Assembly (NCBI RefSeq): GCF_002245495.1
Contig: NZ_NQJF01000011.1
Location: 1 to 64,000 of the forward strand
Source: Oceanimonas baumannii
GTDB lineage: Bacteria > Pseudomonadota > Gammaproteobacteria > Enterobacterales > Aeromonadaceae
Length of the DNA stretch: 64,000 bases
Reading direction: 5' to 3'
Part shown: in pieces, positions 28,418 through 37,325 of the stretch
How positions within the stretch are numbered: position 1 is the first letter of the stretch
Layout: every line of letters starts with the position of its first letter
Program-made: the position numbers and the translations under genes
Notes under the pieces: generated by a model
Seen by the model: the letters and a program-made list of their open reading frames with translations, nothing else
Told to the model about the DNA's origin: nothing
The model's database searches: none

Positions 28418-29065
28418 TTATTGTCCCGTCAGTGCCACGGCTTCCCGGATCTGGCGGGAAATGTCATCCCACCGCCCTGCGGCGATCAGCTGAGTGTCTG
28501 CCAGCCAGGAACCACCACAGGCCAGTACCCCCGGCACAGCCAGGTACTCCATCAGATTACCGGCATGAATGCCGCCGGTGGGCAGAAGCCTGAGCTGAGC
28601 GAAAGGCCCGAGCAAGGCTTTGATCATGGCCACACCACCCGAGGGCCCGGCAGGAAAAAATTTGAGGGTTGTCAGGCCCATTTCCAGTGCAGCCTCAATG
28701 GTACTGGCATTGTTAACACCGGGAATAATGGGGATGCCCAGCTCACGGCAGCTCCGGACGGTGTTGGCATTAAAGCCCGGTGACACAATAAAATCGGCAC
28801 CGGCCTCTTTTGCCGCCTGAACCTGCTGCCGGTTCAGCACGGTACCGGCACCGATTAACATATCGGGCTGATCCCGGCGCAACAGTGCTATCGCTCCGGC
28901 AGCCGCCGGCGTACGAAAGGCAATTTCTGCCGCCGGCAGGTCGTTACCGGCAAGAATACGCCCCAGGGGCAGAATGTCTTCTGCCCGCTCAAGGGTGATC
29001 AATGGCAGTATTTTCAGACTGCCGATACGCTCGGTCAGCGCCTCCATCATCTTGTCAGGCTGCAT
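28418..29065 (-). CDS. eda: KHG/KDPG aldolase
   Basis: Eda splits 2-keto-3-deoxy-6-phosphogluconate into pyruvate and glyceraldehyde-3-phosphate. The Schiff-base lysine is K135 in TTLKFFPA, and the catalytic E47 and phosphate-site R51 are in AEIAFRT. GAGTVL and LLPTGGI are also conserved. 215 residues. Its start overlaps the end of fadE by 11 bases, so it is translated as the last gene of the psrA-like/fadE message. No edd gene is in the window. Confidence 0.95.
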   Translation of the reverse strand: MQPDKMMEALTERIGSLKILPLITLERAEDILPLGRILAGNDLPAAEIAFRTPAAAGAIALLRRDQPDMLIGAGTVLNRQQVQAAKEAGADFIVSPGFNANTVRSCRELGIPIIPGVNNASTIEAALEMGLTTLKFFPAGPSGGVAMIKALLGPFAQLRLLPTGGIHAGNLMEYLAVPGVLACGGSWLADTQLIAAGRWDDISRQIREAVALTGQ

Positions 29066-31319
29066 TTTCTCTTTTCACCTGTTGCCGGCTTAATACGCCG
29101 GGAGCAAAACTGTCTACCGCAATGGCGCGGCGGCGAAGCTGATCGGCCTCTTGCAGTTGCTGTGCCTCCGCGCTGCTGATCACCTTGGCATTCTGAGCCT
29201 GCTCCAGCAAGTCGGCCAGACCCAGCTTACGGGGAACAATACCGTCTTTTTGAGCCCGGGCAATTTTCTTATCCAGCTCTGACACCGCGACCATGGCTTC
29301 AAAGGCTGCTTCCAGCTCACCCAGTCCGGGCTCACCGGCCGGTGGCCGGTAACACAGGGCAGACAACCGGTCACGTACCCCTCCCGGCGTCATCAATTGC
29401 CGGCAAATGGCATGAACATGGTGGTCTGCCGGCATACGGTAACGATTACCCAGAGGGAAGATCAGTGCCTTCAGGGCAAACGCCACGCTCCGGTTGGGGA
29501 AATTCTGTAAAAATCCACTGAGCGCATCACCGATCAGATGCAGATTACGGCTCACGGCATAATGCACAAAAGGCAGCTCTTCCGCCGGCCGGCCGTTATC
29601 TTCAAAATATTTGAGCGTGGCACTGGCAAGGTACAAATGACTCAGTACATCCCCCAGCCGCGCCGACAGCATTTCTTTGCGTTTGAGGTTGCCACCCAGC
29701 ATCAGCATCGACACATCAGCACACAAGGCCAGCGCCCGGCTCATGCGACCCAGTTGGCGAAAGTAAACCGCGGTTTCACCGGATACCGGCGAGCCGCTGA
29801 AACGGGCACCGGTCAGCCCCTGCCACAGTGCCCCCAGCGCATTGCCGGTCGCAAACCCCATATGGCGGAACAGCAGACGGTCAAATTCTGCCAGTCCCGC
29901 CTGTGGATCCGGGTTGGCAGCGGTTTCCATTTCCTTGAGCACATAAGGATGGCAGCGGATGGCACCCTGACCAAAGATCATCAGATTACGGGTCAGAATG
30001 TTGGCCCCTTCCACGGTAATGGCAATGGGCATGCCCATGTAATTGTGGGCCAGGTAGTTTTTCGGCCCCATCTGAATGGCCTTGCCGGCATGTACATCCA
30101 TGGCATCGTTCATCACCGTCCGTGCCATTTCCGTCATATGATATTTGGAAATGGCAGTCACAATAGCCGGGCTTTGATCCAGATCCAGCGCCCGGGTGGT
30201 CAGCCGTCGGGTCGCTTCCAATTGATAGGTCAGGCCGCCGATACGGGCCAGGGCTTCCTGTACCCCTTCAAAATGACCAATGGACAAGCCAAACTGTTTG
30301 CGCACTACCGAATAGGCACTGGTACTGAGTGTGGCCAGGTGGCCACTGGCTGCCCCCAGGGCCGGCAGAGAGATCCCCCGCCCCGCCGACAGGCATTCAA
30401 CCAGCATGCGCCAGCCACGTCCGGCATAGTCGGGACCACCGATGATCCAGTCAATGGGAATAAACACATCCTTGCCGCGGGTGGTGCCGTTCAGAAACGC
30501 CAGTCCCATGGGCAAATGCCGGTCGCCGGTTTCTACCCCCGGATGCGATGTGGGGATCAAGGCACAGGTAATACCGGGCTCGGTGTTATCACCCAGCAGG
30601 CCATCGGGATCATACAGTTTAAAGGCCAGCCCCAGCACTGTCGCCCGGGGAGCCAGGGTAATATAGCGTTTATCCCAGTTAAGACGCAGACCCAGCACCT
30701 GTTCGCCCTGATATTCCCCCATGCACACCACGCCGGTATCGGGAATGGCACCGGCATCGGAGCCGGCTTCAGGACCGGTCAGCGCAAAACAGGGAATTTC
30801 GGTGCCATCAGCCAGGCCCGGTAACCAGCGCTCTTTCTGCGCATCGGTACCATAATGGGTGAGCAGTTCCCCCGGACCCAGTGAGTTGGGCACCATCACG
30901 GTCACAGAGGCGCTGGTACTGCGACTGGCAATGCGGGCCACTATGGTCGAATTGGCGAAGGCCGAAAATGCCCGCCCGCCATAAGACTCGGGAATGATCA
31001 GCGAGAAGAAACCATGCTGACGCAGATAGTCCCATACCGGGCCGGGCAGTTCCCGCTCTTCGCTGACAATCTTGTAGTCATCCAGCATGGCCAGCAGGGT
31101 TTCCACCTCATTATCAAGAAACGACTGCTCCCGCTCACTGAGCGATGACGGGCCGTAAGACAACAGCATTGACCAGTCGGGACGGCCACTGAACAGTTCG
31201 CCGTCCCACCAGACCGAGCCGGCTTCCATGGCTTCACGCTCCGTTGCCGACAGCGGCGGTAACACCTTTTTAAAGATTTTGAACGCCGGCGTACTGATCC
31301 ATTTTTTGCGTAAACTCAT
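29055..31319 (-). CDS. fadE: Acyl-CoA dehydrogenase FadE
   Basis: FadE performs the first dehydrogenation of fatty-acid beta-oxidation. It aligns with E. coli FadE: VPNSLGPGELLxHYGTDxQK, IPCFALTxPEAGSDAGAIPDTG, GITCALIPT, AITVEGANILTRxxMIFGQGAIRCHPYVL. The start MSLRKKW at 31319 follows gaggaggt. At 754 residues it lacks the amino-terminal membrane segment of the 814-residue E. coli protein. It is 28 bases after the TetR gene and overlaps eda by 11 bases. Confidence 0.93.
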   Translation of the reverse strand: MSLRKKWISTPAFKIFKKVLPPLSATEREAMEAGSVWWDGELFSGRPDWSMLLSYGPSSLSEREQSFLDNEVETLLAMLDDYKIVSEERELPGPVWDYLRQHGFFSLIIPESYGGRAFSAFANSTIVARIASRSTSASVTVMVPNSLGPGELLTHYGTDAQKERWLPGLADGTEIPCFALTGPEAGSDAGAIPDTGVVCMGEYQGEQVLGLRLNWDKRYITLAPRATVLGLAFKLYDPDGLLGDNTEPGITCALIPTSHPGVETGDRHLPMGLAFLNGTTRGKDVFIPIDWIIGGPDYAGRGWRMLVECLSAGRGISLPALGAASGHLATLSTSAYSVVRKQFGLSIGHFEGVQEALARIGGLTYQLEATRRLTTRALDLDQSPAIVTAISKYHMTEMARTVMNDAMDVHAGKAIQMGPKNYLAHNYMGMPIAITVEGANILTRNLMIFGQGAIRCHPYVLKEMETAANPDPQAGLAEFDRLLFRHMGFATGNALGALWQGLTGARFSGSPVSGETAVYFRQLGRMSRALALCADVSMLMLGGNLKRKEMLSARLGDVLSHLYLASATLKYFEDNGRPAEELPFVHYAVSRNLHLIGDALSGFLQNFPNRSVAFALKALIFPLGNRYRMPADHHVHAICRQLMTPGGVRDRLSALCYRPPAGEPGLGELEAAFEAMVAVSELDKKIARAQKDGIVPRKLGLADLLEQAQNAKVISSAEAQQLQEADQLRRRAIAVDSFAPGVLSRQQVKRENAA

Positions 31320-31347
31320 TATGACCTCCTCAACCTCTCTGGTTGCG

Positions 31348-31977
31348 TCAATCGTTGCGGGCTTCCATGCCGCCAGCCAGATAAGGGATGACCTTGTGCA
31401 CCAGGCCTTCCACGTCAATGTCTTCATTAAAATCGTTACGGGCGATGTCTCTTAAGGCATCACTGGATGCCATGGTGAAGACTACGGTGCCCAGCGTAAA
31501 GTGCAGTCGCCAGAACAGCTCGGCAGACGGCAGCCCGGGAGCCGCCCGCCGGATGCAACGGGAAAAGTTGGTTAATACCTCACCGTAGTGATTGACGATA
31601 AACCAGCGTAAAAACCCCTGGTTATCCATATAGCCCCCTCCCAGCAACTGCAGAAAGATTTCCGGCCCGCGCCGGCGTACTCGTTTCAGCCCCATCAAGG
31701 GCCCCACGAAGCATTCAAATACCTGCTTTACGTTGATCTCGGGTTGTGCCAGTAATTGTTTCAGAGCCTGGTTCACTTCTGGCATAAACAGCCCCAGATA
31801 ACGGTCCATCACCGCCTTAATCAAGTCTTTCCGCGATCCGAAATGGTAGTTGACCGATGCCAGGTTCACATCCGCCGCACTGGTGATCTGCCGGAGGGAG
31901 GTGTCGTTAAAGCCCTGCCCGGCAAACAGCACCTCGGCAGCATCCAGTATTTTCTGCTTGGTATTGTGTTGCGCCAC
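31348..31977 (-). CDS. PsrA-like TetR family regulator
   Basis: The amino-terminal helix-turn-helix (residues about 8-55: KQKILDAAEVLFAGQGF, TSLRQITSAADVNLASVNYHFGSRKDLI) is very like Pseudomonas PsrA, a long-chain fatty-acid sensor that controls fadE-type genes and itself. 209 residues. It is the first gene of a leftward set with fadE and eda, and a perfect palindrome with AAAC/GTTT arms lies 16 bases upstream of its start. Autoregulation and control of fadE are inferred. Confidence 0.85.
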   Translation of the reverse strand: MAQHNTKQKILDAAEVLFAGQGFNDTSLRQITSAADVNLASVNYHFGSRKDLIKAVMDRYLGLFMPEVNQALKQLLAQPEINVKQVFECFVGPLMGLKRVRRRGPEIFLQLLGGGYMDNQGFLRWFIVNHYGEVLTNFSRCIRRAAPGLPSAELFWRLHFTLGTVVFTMASSDALRDIARNDFNEDIDVEGLVHKVIPYLAGGMEARND

Positions 31978-31993
31978 CGGACACCTCGCTGAG

Positions 31994-32013
31994 TTTTAAA
32001 CAACTGTTTAAAA
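31994..32013. promoter_or_regulatory. Palindromic operator, PsrA-box-like
   Basis: ttttaaac - aact - gtttaaaa has perfect 8-base arms. The known PsrA box is of the form (G/C)AAAC-N2-4-GTTT(G/C); the core AAAC-N4-GTTT fits, the outer bases do not. It lies 16 bases upstream of the TetR gene start, where a repressor would block transcription. Confidence 0.7.
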
Positions 32014-32117
32014 TCTATGTTTGATGGCGTCAGCTGTCAAGGGATGGACGGAGCTGAATGTTTTTTATTCAATTTCTGAAAAAAGCAGGAACCTTTTCGC
32101 TGGCAGGGGTTCATACA

Positions 32118-32175
32118 TAGTGCCACTGCAATTAAGCACTAAGTCTTTGCCCAGCCCATTGCTGGGCGTTTTTTT
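32118..32175 (+). ncRNA. Candidate small RNA 3' part with orphan terminator
   Basis: A stem tagtgc...gcacta (32118-32141) is followed by a terminator gcccagc-ccatt-gctgggc and seven T's (32149-32175), all rightward. No rightward gene lies upstream, because the TetR gene runs leftward and ybaM starts 53 bases later. A short transcript starting somewhere in 32020-32115 is implied. I could not fix a promoter. A leader attenuator for ybaM is the alternative. Confidence 0.45.
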
Positions 32176-32228
32176 GTCTGCCATTTTTCGGATACACTCT
32201 GGGCTTTTGTTCCCGGGGTACTGCCACC

Positions 32229-32408
32229 ATGAGCCTGAAAGATGCTCCCGCCCATATACAGCTGGCCGTCGATCTGATCGAGCTGCTGGAAGCCAACAAC
32301 ATACCACCCGAGCAGGCCCTGGCCGCACTGGCCATCGTGACCCGGGATTTCGAGCGCAAACTGGCCACTCAGCCAACGGATAACATAAAAAAGGGCCACG
32401 AAGACTGA
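32229..32408 (+). CDS. ybaM: YbaM/DUF2496 small protein
   Basis: 59 residues aligning with E. coli Yba[28 protein letters not shown] against [27 protein letters not shown], and ALxIVxRDxExKL. The function is unknown. It is a clear gene by homology despite its size. The carboxy tail is charged. It lies convergent to speA. Confidence 0.85.
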   Translation: MSLKDAPAHIQLAVDLIELLEANNIPPEQALAALAIVTRDFERKLATQPTDNIKKGHED

Positions 32409-32512
32409 ACTTCGCGGCCCTGACTTAGCTAACCGGCGGGGTTAGACGTGCGCCATCAGCGTCACAGCCATACCACCGGCTCGCCCTTGCTCATCGGGAC
32501 TCAGATCCCGAC

Positions 32513-34417
32513 TCAGAGCTCATCCTCCAGGTAGGCATAACCTTCCAGCCCGGCGGAAAGTTCTTTCAGCAACAGGGCTCGGGTTTCTTCATCAAGATCC
32601 GGATGACTGGCCTGCAGCTCATACTGTGCATTGATCACGGTCGGATCGATGTCCACATAACGCAGCAGCTCGGCCACATTGCTGCCTTCCTTGATATTGG
32701 TGATGCGCGGGGTGCCATCTTCATCCAGCACCACTTCCGCACTGTGCGTATCACCGAAGAGATTGTGCATATCGCCCAGAATTTCCTGATAGGCCCCCAC
32801 CAGGAAAAAGCCCAGATACTGAGCCTGCCCGGGTACAAACTCCGGCATCGGCAAGGTGGTTTCCACTCCCTGGCCGTCAACATACTGATCGATGGCACCA
32901 TCGGAATCACAGGTGATGTCCAGGATCACCGCCCGCCGTGCCGGTGCCCGATCCAGGCCATCGAGGGGCAGCACCGGAAAGATCTGGTCAATCCCCCAGG
33001 CATCGGGTAGCGACTGAAACAGCGAAAAGTTAACAAAACATTTGTCCGCCAGCTTTTCGTTCAGCTCATCCATAATCGGCCGGTGCGCCCGGTTCACCGG
33101 ATCCAGCTTCTGCTTGATGCCCAGACAAATATTCAGGTGCACTTCTTCCGCCCAGGCTCGATCTTCCAGCGTCATCATGCCCATGCTGTACTGCCCGTGT
33201 ACGTCGGCCAGCTCGGCCACCGTGTCGTGGTAGATTTCCAGCAGCGGCGGATCTTCCCGGCACAGATCTTCCCAGGTTTCCCACATGTTCCTGAGCAGGA
33301 ACGGGGCATCATCGGCAAGCTCCACCGGATGGCTGGCCTGCGGCGATTCAATACTGATGACGTTGGCCACCAGCAGGGCATGATGCGCGGTAATGGCCCG
33401 GCCAGATTCGCTGATAATACGCGGATGAGGCAGATCATATTCACGACACACATTACCAATGCCCCACACCACATTATTGGCGTATTCGCGCAGGTTATAG
33501 TTGGCAGAGCAATAGCTTTGAGAGCGGGTGCCTTCATAATCCACGCCCAGTCCACCGCCCACGTCTACAATATTCACCGGCACGTCGAGCCGGCGCAGTT
33601 CCGCATAGAAACGGCCACACTCACGGATGCCCTTCTGAATATCCCGGATATTGGCGATTTGTGAACCCAGGTGAAAGTGCAGCAATTGCAGCCAGTCAAT
33701 ACAGCCGGCTTCTTTCAGCTGGTTGACCAGGCTCAGCACCTGAGTGGCACTGAGGCCGAACTTGGATTTTTCGCCACCGCTTGACTGCCACTTGCCCGCC
33801 CCCTGGGACGCCAGCCGCGCACGCACGCCCAGCCGTGGCGAGACCTTGAGTTTGGCCGCTTCTTCCATCACCAGCGCCAGCTCGGACAGTTTTTCAATGA
33901 CAATGTATACCTGATGGCCCATCTTGATGCCCAGCAGGGCCAGCCGTACATATTCCTTGTCTTTATAGCCGTTGCACACAATCACCGATTCGGTTTCGTG
34001 CGTATGCGCCAGTACCGCCAGCAGCTCGGGCTTGGAGCCGGCTTCCAGCCCCAGCCGGGGCTTGTCTTTGTAGGCTTTGGTCACGGCATCCAGGACGCCC
34101 CGCTGCTGGTTTACCTTGATGGGATAAACGGTCAGATAATCGCCTTCATAGCCATAATCTTCGATAGCACCATTAAAGGCGTGGAACAACGCATCAATGC
34201 GACTTTTAATAATGTCCGGAAAACGCAGCAACACCGGTGCGGCATAGCCTTCTTCCTTCAGTTGCTCCACCACATCGGCCAGCACGACTTTGGCGTCCGG
34301 CCTGGTTTTATCGGGCGTGACATATACACGCCCCTGCTCGTCAAGATGAAAAAAACCGGCGCCCCAGTAAGGCAGGTTATACACCTTCAGCGCATCGTTT
34401 GCGGACCATTCAGCCAT
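32513..34417 (-). CDS. speA: Biosynthetic arginine decarboxylase
   Basis: SpeA makes agmatine from arginine using PLP. It is a fold-III decarboxylase of 634 residues (E. coli 658). The PLP lysine is K101 in YLTVYPIKVNQQ, HFHLGSQ and DVGGGLGVDYEG are in the barrel, and CDSDGxIDQYxDGQG is near the carboxy end. Together with AguA and AguB at 19.4-21.4 kb it gives arginine-agmatine-carbamoylputrescine-putrescine. Confidence 0.97.
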   Translation of the reverse strand: MAEWSANDALKVYNLPYWGAGFFHLDEQGRVYVTPDKTRPDAKVVLADVVEQLKEEGYAAPVLLRFPDIIKSRIDALFHAFNGAIEDYGYEGDYLTVYPIKVNQQRGVLDAVTKAYKDKPRLGLEAGSKPELLAVLAHTHETESVIVCNGYKDKEYVRLALLGIKMGHQVYIVIEKLSELALVMEEAAKLKVSPRLGVRARLASQGAGKWQSSGGEKSKFGLSATQVLSLVNQLKEAGCIDWLQLLHFHLGSQIANIRDIQKGIRECGRFYAELRRLDVPVNIVDVGGGLGVDYEGTRSQSYCSANYNLREYANNVVWGIGNVCREYDLPHPRIISESGRAITAHHALLVANVISIESPQASHPVELADDAPFLLRNMWETWEDLCREDPPLLEIYHDTVAELADVHGQYSMGMMTLEDRAWAEEVHLNICLGIKQKLDPVNRAHRPIMDELNEKLADKCFVNFSLFQSLPDAWGIDQIFPVLPLDGLDRAPARRAVILDITCDSDGAIDQYVDGQGVETTLPMPEFVPGQAQYLGFFLVGAYQEILGDMHNLFGDTHSAEVVLDEDGTPRITNIKEGSNVAELLRYVDIDPTVINAQYELQASHPDLDEETRALLLKELSAGLEGYAYLEDEL

Positions 34418-34520
34418 GCTCTTTGTCCCCTTTTTTGTTCAGGGTCACAGGAAATCCGGGCCCCGATGGGCCCGGTACGAGTATGAATCGGTTTAACAGT
34501 TTGCCAGTAATGGCCATCAT

Positions 34521-34559
34521 AAAAAACCGGGGCCGCGAGTTTACAACCGCCGGTCCCGG
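34521..34559 (-). terminator. Probable terminator for the patatin gene
   Basis: Leftward, an imperfect GC-rich stem (ccgggaccggcgg against cgcggccccgg) is followed by six T's. It lies in the 172-base gap upstream of speA. Confidence 0.55.
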
Positions 34560-34589
34560 CTGACCAGCGGGGATCAACAGTAAATATCA

Positions 34590-35516
34590 TCAGCAAGACG
34601 CCCATTGTGTCAGACGCTCACCATGTTCCAGCAAAAACGCCTGCCCGCAGTGCACTCCCAGCTGGTAATCCTGGTCCAGTTGTACCCGGCCAGAGCCCAG
34701 TACCCAGCTGTGCAGCGGAGCCGGTGGCGCGATTTCAAATATTTTCACCGAGGCCGGTGGCTGCGCCATAAAACGACAGGCATCATAACAGCATCGCTGG
34801 TGTGCCCTTACAATGGCCAGCAGCTCGCCGATCCGCTCCTTGCCGGCCAGGGCTTCCAGCCGGCGCAACCAGCTCAGGTTCATGTGCTGAGCTGCGGGCT
34901 GAGTACGGATCACCACCAGCACACTGGCTCCCCGCAACCAGGCTTCACGCACCGGAATCGCATCCGCGACACCCCCGTCCAGGTAACGCTCTCCCTGCCA
35001 TTCCACCCCTTTCCGATAAAACAGCGGAATGGCACTGGATGCCTTCAGCCCCAGTAGCCAGTCGGCACTGCCGGGATGGAAATAGTGTGCCCGGTGATCC
35101 CGCGCCCGGGTGCTGCAAAACAGCAGCTCCCGCTCGCCCAGACGCCGGCGTCCCCCGTGAATATCCAGCGGCAACTCATAGCGTAACACCTCAAAATACC
35201 AGTCCAGATCCACCAGATCGCCGCCCCGGGCAAAACGCAGAGGGCGAAAAAAATCGGAACGGGTAGTGTAGCCGGTGATCACTTCCCGGGCATAGCCCCG
35301 GCTGTGACAGACAAAGCTGGATAAGTTCTGGGCACCGGCCGAGGAGCCGATAAACAGCCGGAAAGGATCAAAGGACTCGGCCATAAAGGCATCCAGCACC
35401 CCGGCAGTGAAAATCCCCCGCTGGCCGCCGCCCTCGCAAACCAATGCAATCTTGCCCGCCTGCATTGTCCCGCCTGCGGGCACCTGATGCGTTAACTCCA
35501 TTTGCTGTCTGAACAT
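34590..35516 (-). CDS. Patatin-like phospholipase, YjjU family
   Basis: A lipid acyl hydrolase fold close to E. coli YjjU: ALVCEGGGQRGIFTAGVLDAF (oxyanion hole), GSSAGA (nucleophile serine), DGGVADAIPV (catalytic aspartate), and VVIRTxP. About 308 residues from the chosen ATG at 35516, which has aggg upstream and leaves an amino-terminal lead the same length as in YjjU. Starts as far as 35570 are possible. It is divergent from olsF by fewer than 100 bases, which suggests a shared membrane-lipid theme. Confidence 0.82.
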   Translation of the reverse strand: MFRQQMELTHQVPAGGTMQAGKIALVCEGGGQRGIFTAGVLDAFMAESFDPFRLFIGSSAGAQNLSSFVCHSRGYAREVITGYTTRSDFFRPLRFARGGDLVDLDWYFEVLRYELPLDIHGGRRRLGERELLFCSTRARDHRAHYFHPGSADWLLGLKASSAIPLFYRKGVEWQGERYLDGGVADAIPVREAWLRGASVLVVIRTQPAAQHMNLSWLRRLEALAGKERIGELLAIVRAHQRCCYDACRFMAQPPASVKIFEIAPPAPLHSWVLGSGRVQLDQDYQLGVHCGQAFLLEHGERLTQWASC

Positions 35517-35609
35517 GGACAACCCTGTCATCAAATCATCATGGCGAGGCCACAGGAACGTCATGGTCACTGCTCACACTGGGCCAACTGCCAGTAAAAG
35601 GAACCCGTC

Positions 35610-37316
35610 ATGTTTTCAGTAGACACCCTGGCCGCCGAGTTTTTGCCCCGGCTGCAACATGTGCCCGGTTGCAAGGCAGTGCTGCGTTACCTGTTACACG
35701 AGCAGGCTTTTATCGATTTCGCCGCCGAATATCCCCATCTGCGTGGTCTCGATTTTGTTGAGCAGGTGCTCGAATATTTTCATTTTCACGTGCAGGTTCA
35801 CGAGCAGGAACTGGAACATATACCGGCCACCGGCCCTGTGGTCATCGTTGCCAATCACCCCATCGGCTCTCTGGATGGGCTGGCCCTGCTGCGTCTGGTA
35901 TGCCGGCTGCGCCCGGATACCCGAATTGTCGCCAACCAGTTACTGGCCAGAATAGAGCCGCTCAGCTCGCTGTTATTGCCCGTAGACAACCTGGGAGGCC
36001 GAACCGGCCGGGCCCAGCTCAATGCCCTGCAGCATCATCTGGGTACCGGCGGTGTGGTCATCATCTTTCCTGCCGGCGAGGTCTCCCGCCTGGGCGCCAC
36101 CGGCATACGCGATGGCCGCTGGCACGCCAGCTTCATCCGCTTTGCCATCCGGGCCCGGGCCGACATCGTCCCCATTCACCTGGAAGGCCGTAATTCCACT
36201 TTCTTTTATTTAAGCTCATTGTTGTATCGTCCGCTGAGCGGCGTGCTGCTGGTGCGTGAAATGTTTCGTCAGCGTAACCGTCAGGTCAGCCTGCGGATTG
36301 GCCGGCCGGTGGCATGGCAGCATTGCCGGCGCAGTGGTGTCAGCGACAAAGGGCTGGCCATGCTGTTTCGCAGCCACCTTTATCATATTGGTAAAGGCAA
36401 AAGCGGACTGTTTGAAACCCAGATTGCCATTGCGCCACCTGAGCCCCGTCAGGTACTGAAAAAAGCGGTGGAAAAATGCGAGTTACTGGGCAGCACCCGG
36501 GATGGTAAAGCCATTTACCTCGCCCAGAGAGATCCATCGGGACATTGTGTGATCCTGAGGGAAATAGGCCGGCTGCGAGAAATGGCATTCCGGGCCGTGG
36601 GAGAAGGCACGGGTAAACGCCGGGATCTGGATCCCTTTGATGATGACTATTACCAGTTGTTGTTGTGGGATCCGCAAGACCTGGAAGTTATCGGTGCCTA
36701 TCGCTTTGTTCCTGCAGCCCAACAGCTGGCGCGTCATGGCACCAACGGGCTGTACACCCAGCAGCTGTTCGAATTTGATGAGGCCATGAGCCCCTACCTT
36801 GAACAAGGCATTGAGCTGGGTCGCAGCTTTATTCAGCCCGCCTATCAGGGCCGGAGAAGCCTGGATTATCTGTGGTTCGGTATTGGTGCCTTTCTGGCCC
36901 GCCATCCCCAATATCGCTATCTGTTTGGTCCGGTGTCGCTCAGCGCCTCTCTGCCGGTGGCCGCCCGGGACCTGATGGTGGCCTTCTACCGGCTGTATTT
37001 TCCCGCCCGGGGAAAACTGGCCCGCTCACGCCGGCCGTTACCGGCCAGCCCGGACCATTTGCTGAACGCATTCACCGGTAATGACTACCGTCAGGATCTG
37101 CAACACCTGAAACAGCGGCTGGATCACCTGGGAGTGGCAATACCAACCTTGTATAAGCAGTATGCCGAGCTGTGCGAGCCAGGCGGTGTACAGTTTATTG
37201 ACTTTGGTACGGATCCGGATTTTGCCGATTGCGTCGACGGCCTGGTGATGGTGGACCTGGCACGACTCAAACCGGAACGATACCGGCGTTATATCGCACC
37301 TCATGCAGAAGAATAA
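35610..37316 (+). CDS. olsF: Bifunctional acyltransferase OlsF (ornithine-lipid synthase type)
   Basis: Two fused domains. Residues about 1-280 are a PlsC-like O-acyltransferase (OlsA role) with ANHPIGSLDG at 81-90 and FPAGEVSR at 153-160. Residues about 290-520 are a GNAT-like N-acyltransferase of the OlsB/hemolysin group (REIGRLREMAFRAVGEG; ELGRSFIQPAYQGRRSLDYLWFGIGAFL). This order matches OlsF of Serratia proteamaculans, which makes ornithine lipids by itself. The 568 residues fit. The amino-acid head group could be ornithine or lysine. Confidence 0.82.
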   Translation: MFSVDTLAAEFLPRLQHVPGCKAVLRYLLHEQAFIDFAAEYPHLRGLDFVEQVLEYFHFHVQVHEQELEHIPATGPVVIVANHPIGSLDGLALLRLVCRLRPDTRIVANQLLARIEPLSSLLLPVDNLGGRTGRAQLNALQHHLGTGGVVIIFPAGEVSRLGATGIRDGRWHASFIRFAIRARADIVPIHLEGRNSTFFYLSSLLYRPLSGVLLVREMFRQRNRQVSLRIGRPVAWQHCRRSGVSDKGLAMLFRSHLYHIGKGKSGLFETQIAIAPPEPRQVLKKAVEKCELLGSTRDGKAIYLAQRDPSGHCVILREIGRLREMAFRAVGEGTGKRRDLDPFDDDYYQLLLWDPQDLEVIGAYRFVPAAQQLARHGTNGLYTQQLFEFDEAMSPYLEQGIELGRSFIQPAYQGRRSLDYLWFGIGAFLARHPQYRYLFGPVSLSASLPVAARDLMVAFYRLYFPARGKLARSRRPLPASPDHLLNAFTGNDYRQDLQHLKQRLDHLGVAIPTLYKQYAELCEPGGVQFIDFGTDPDFADCVDGLVMVDLARLKPERYRRYIAPHAEE

Positions 37317-37325
37317 TCAACACCT

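Noticed and set aside
32065-32399. Leftward frames over ybaM and the small-RNA candidate
   Set aside because: They are antisense to the YbaM homologue and run through a terminator hairpin; none has homology.
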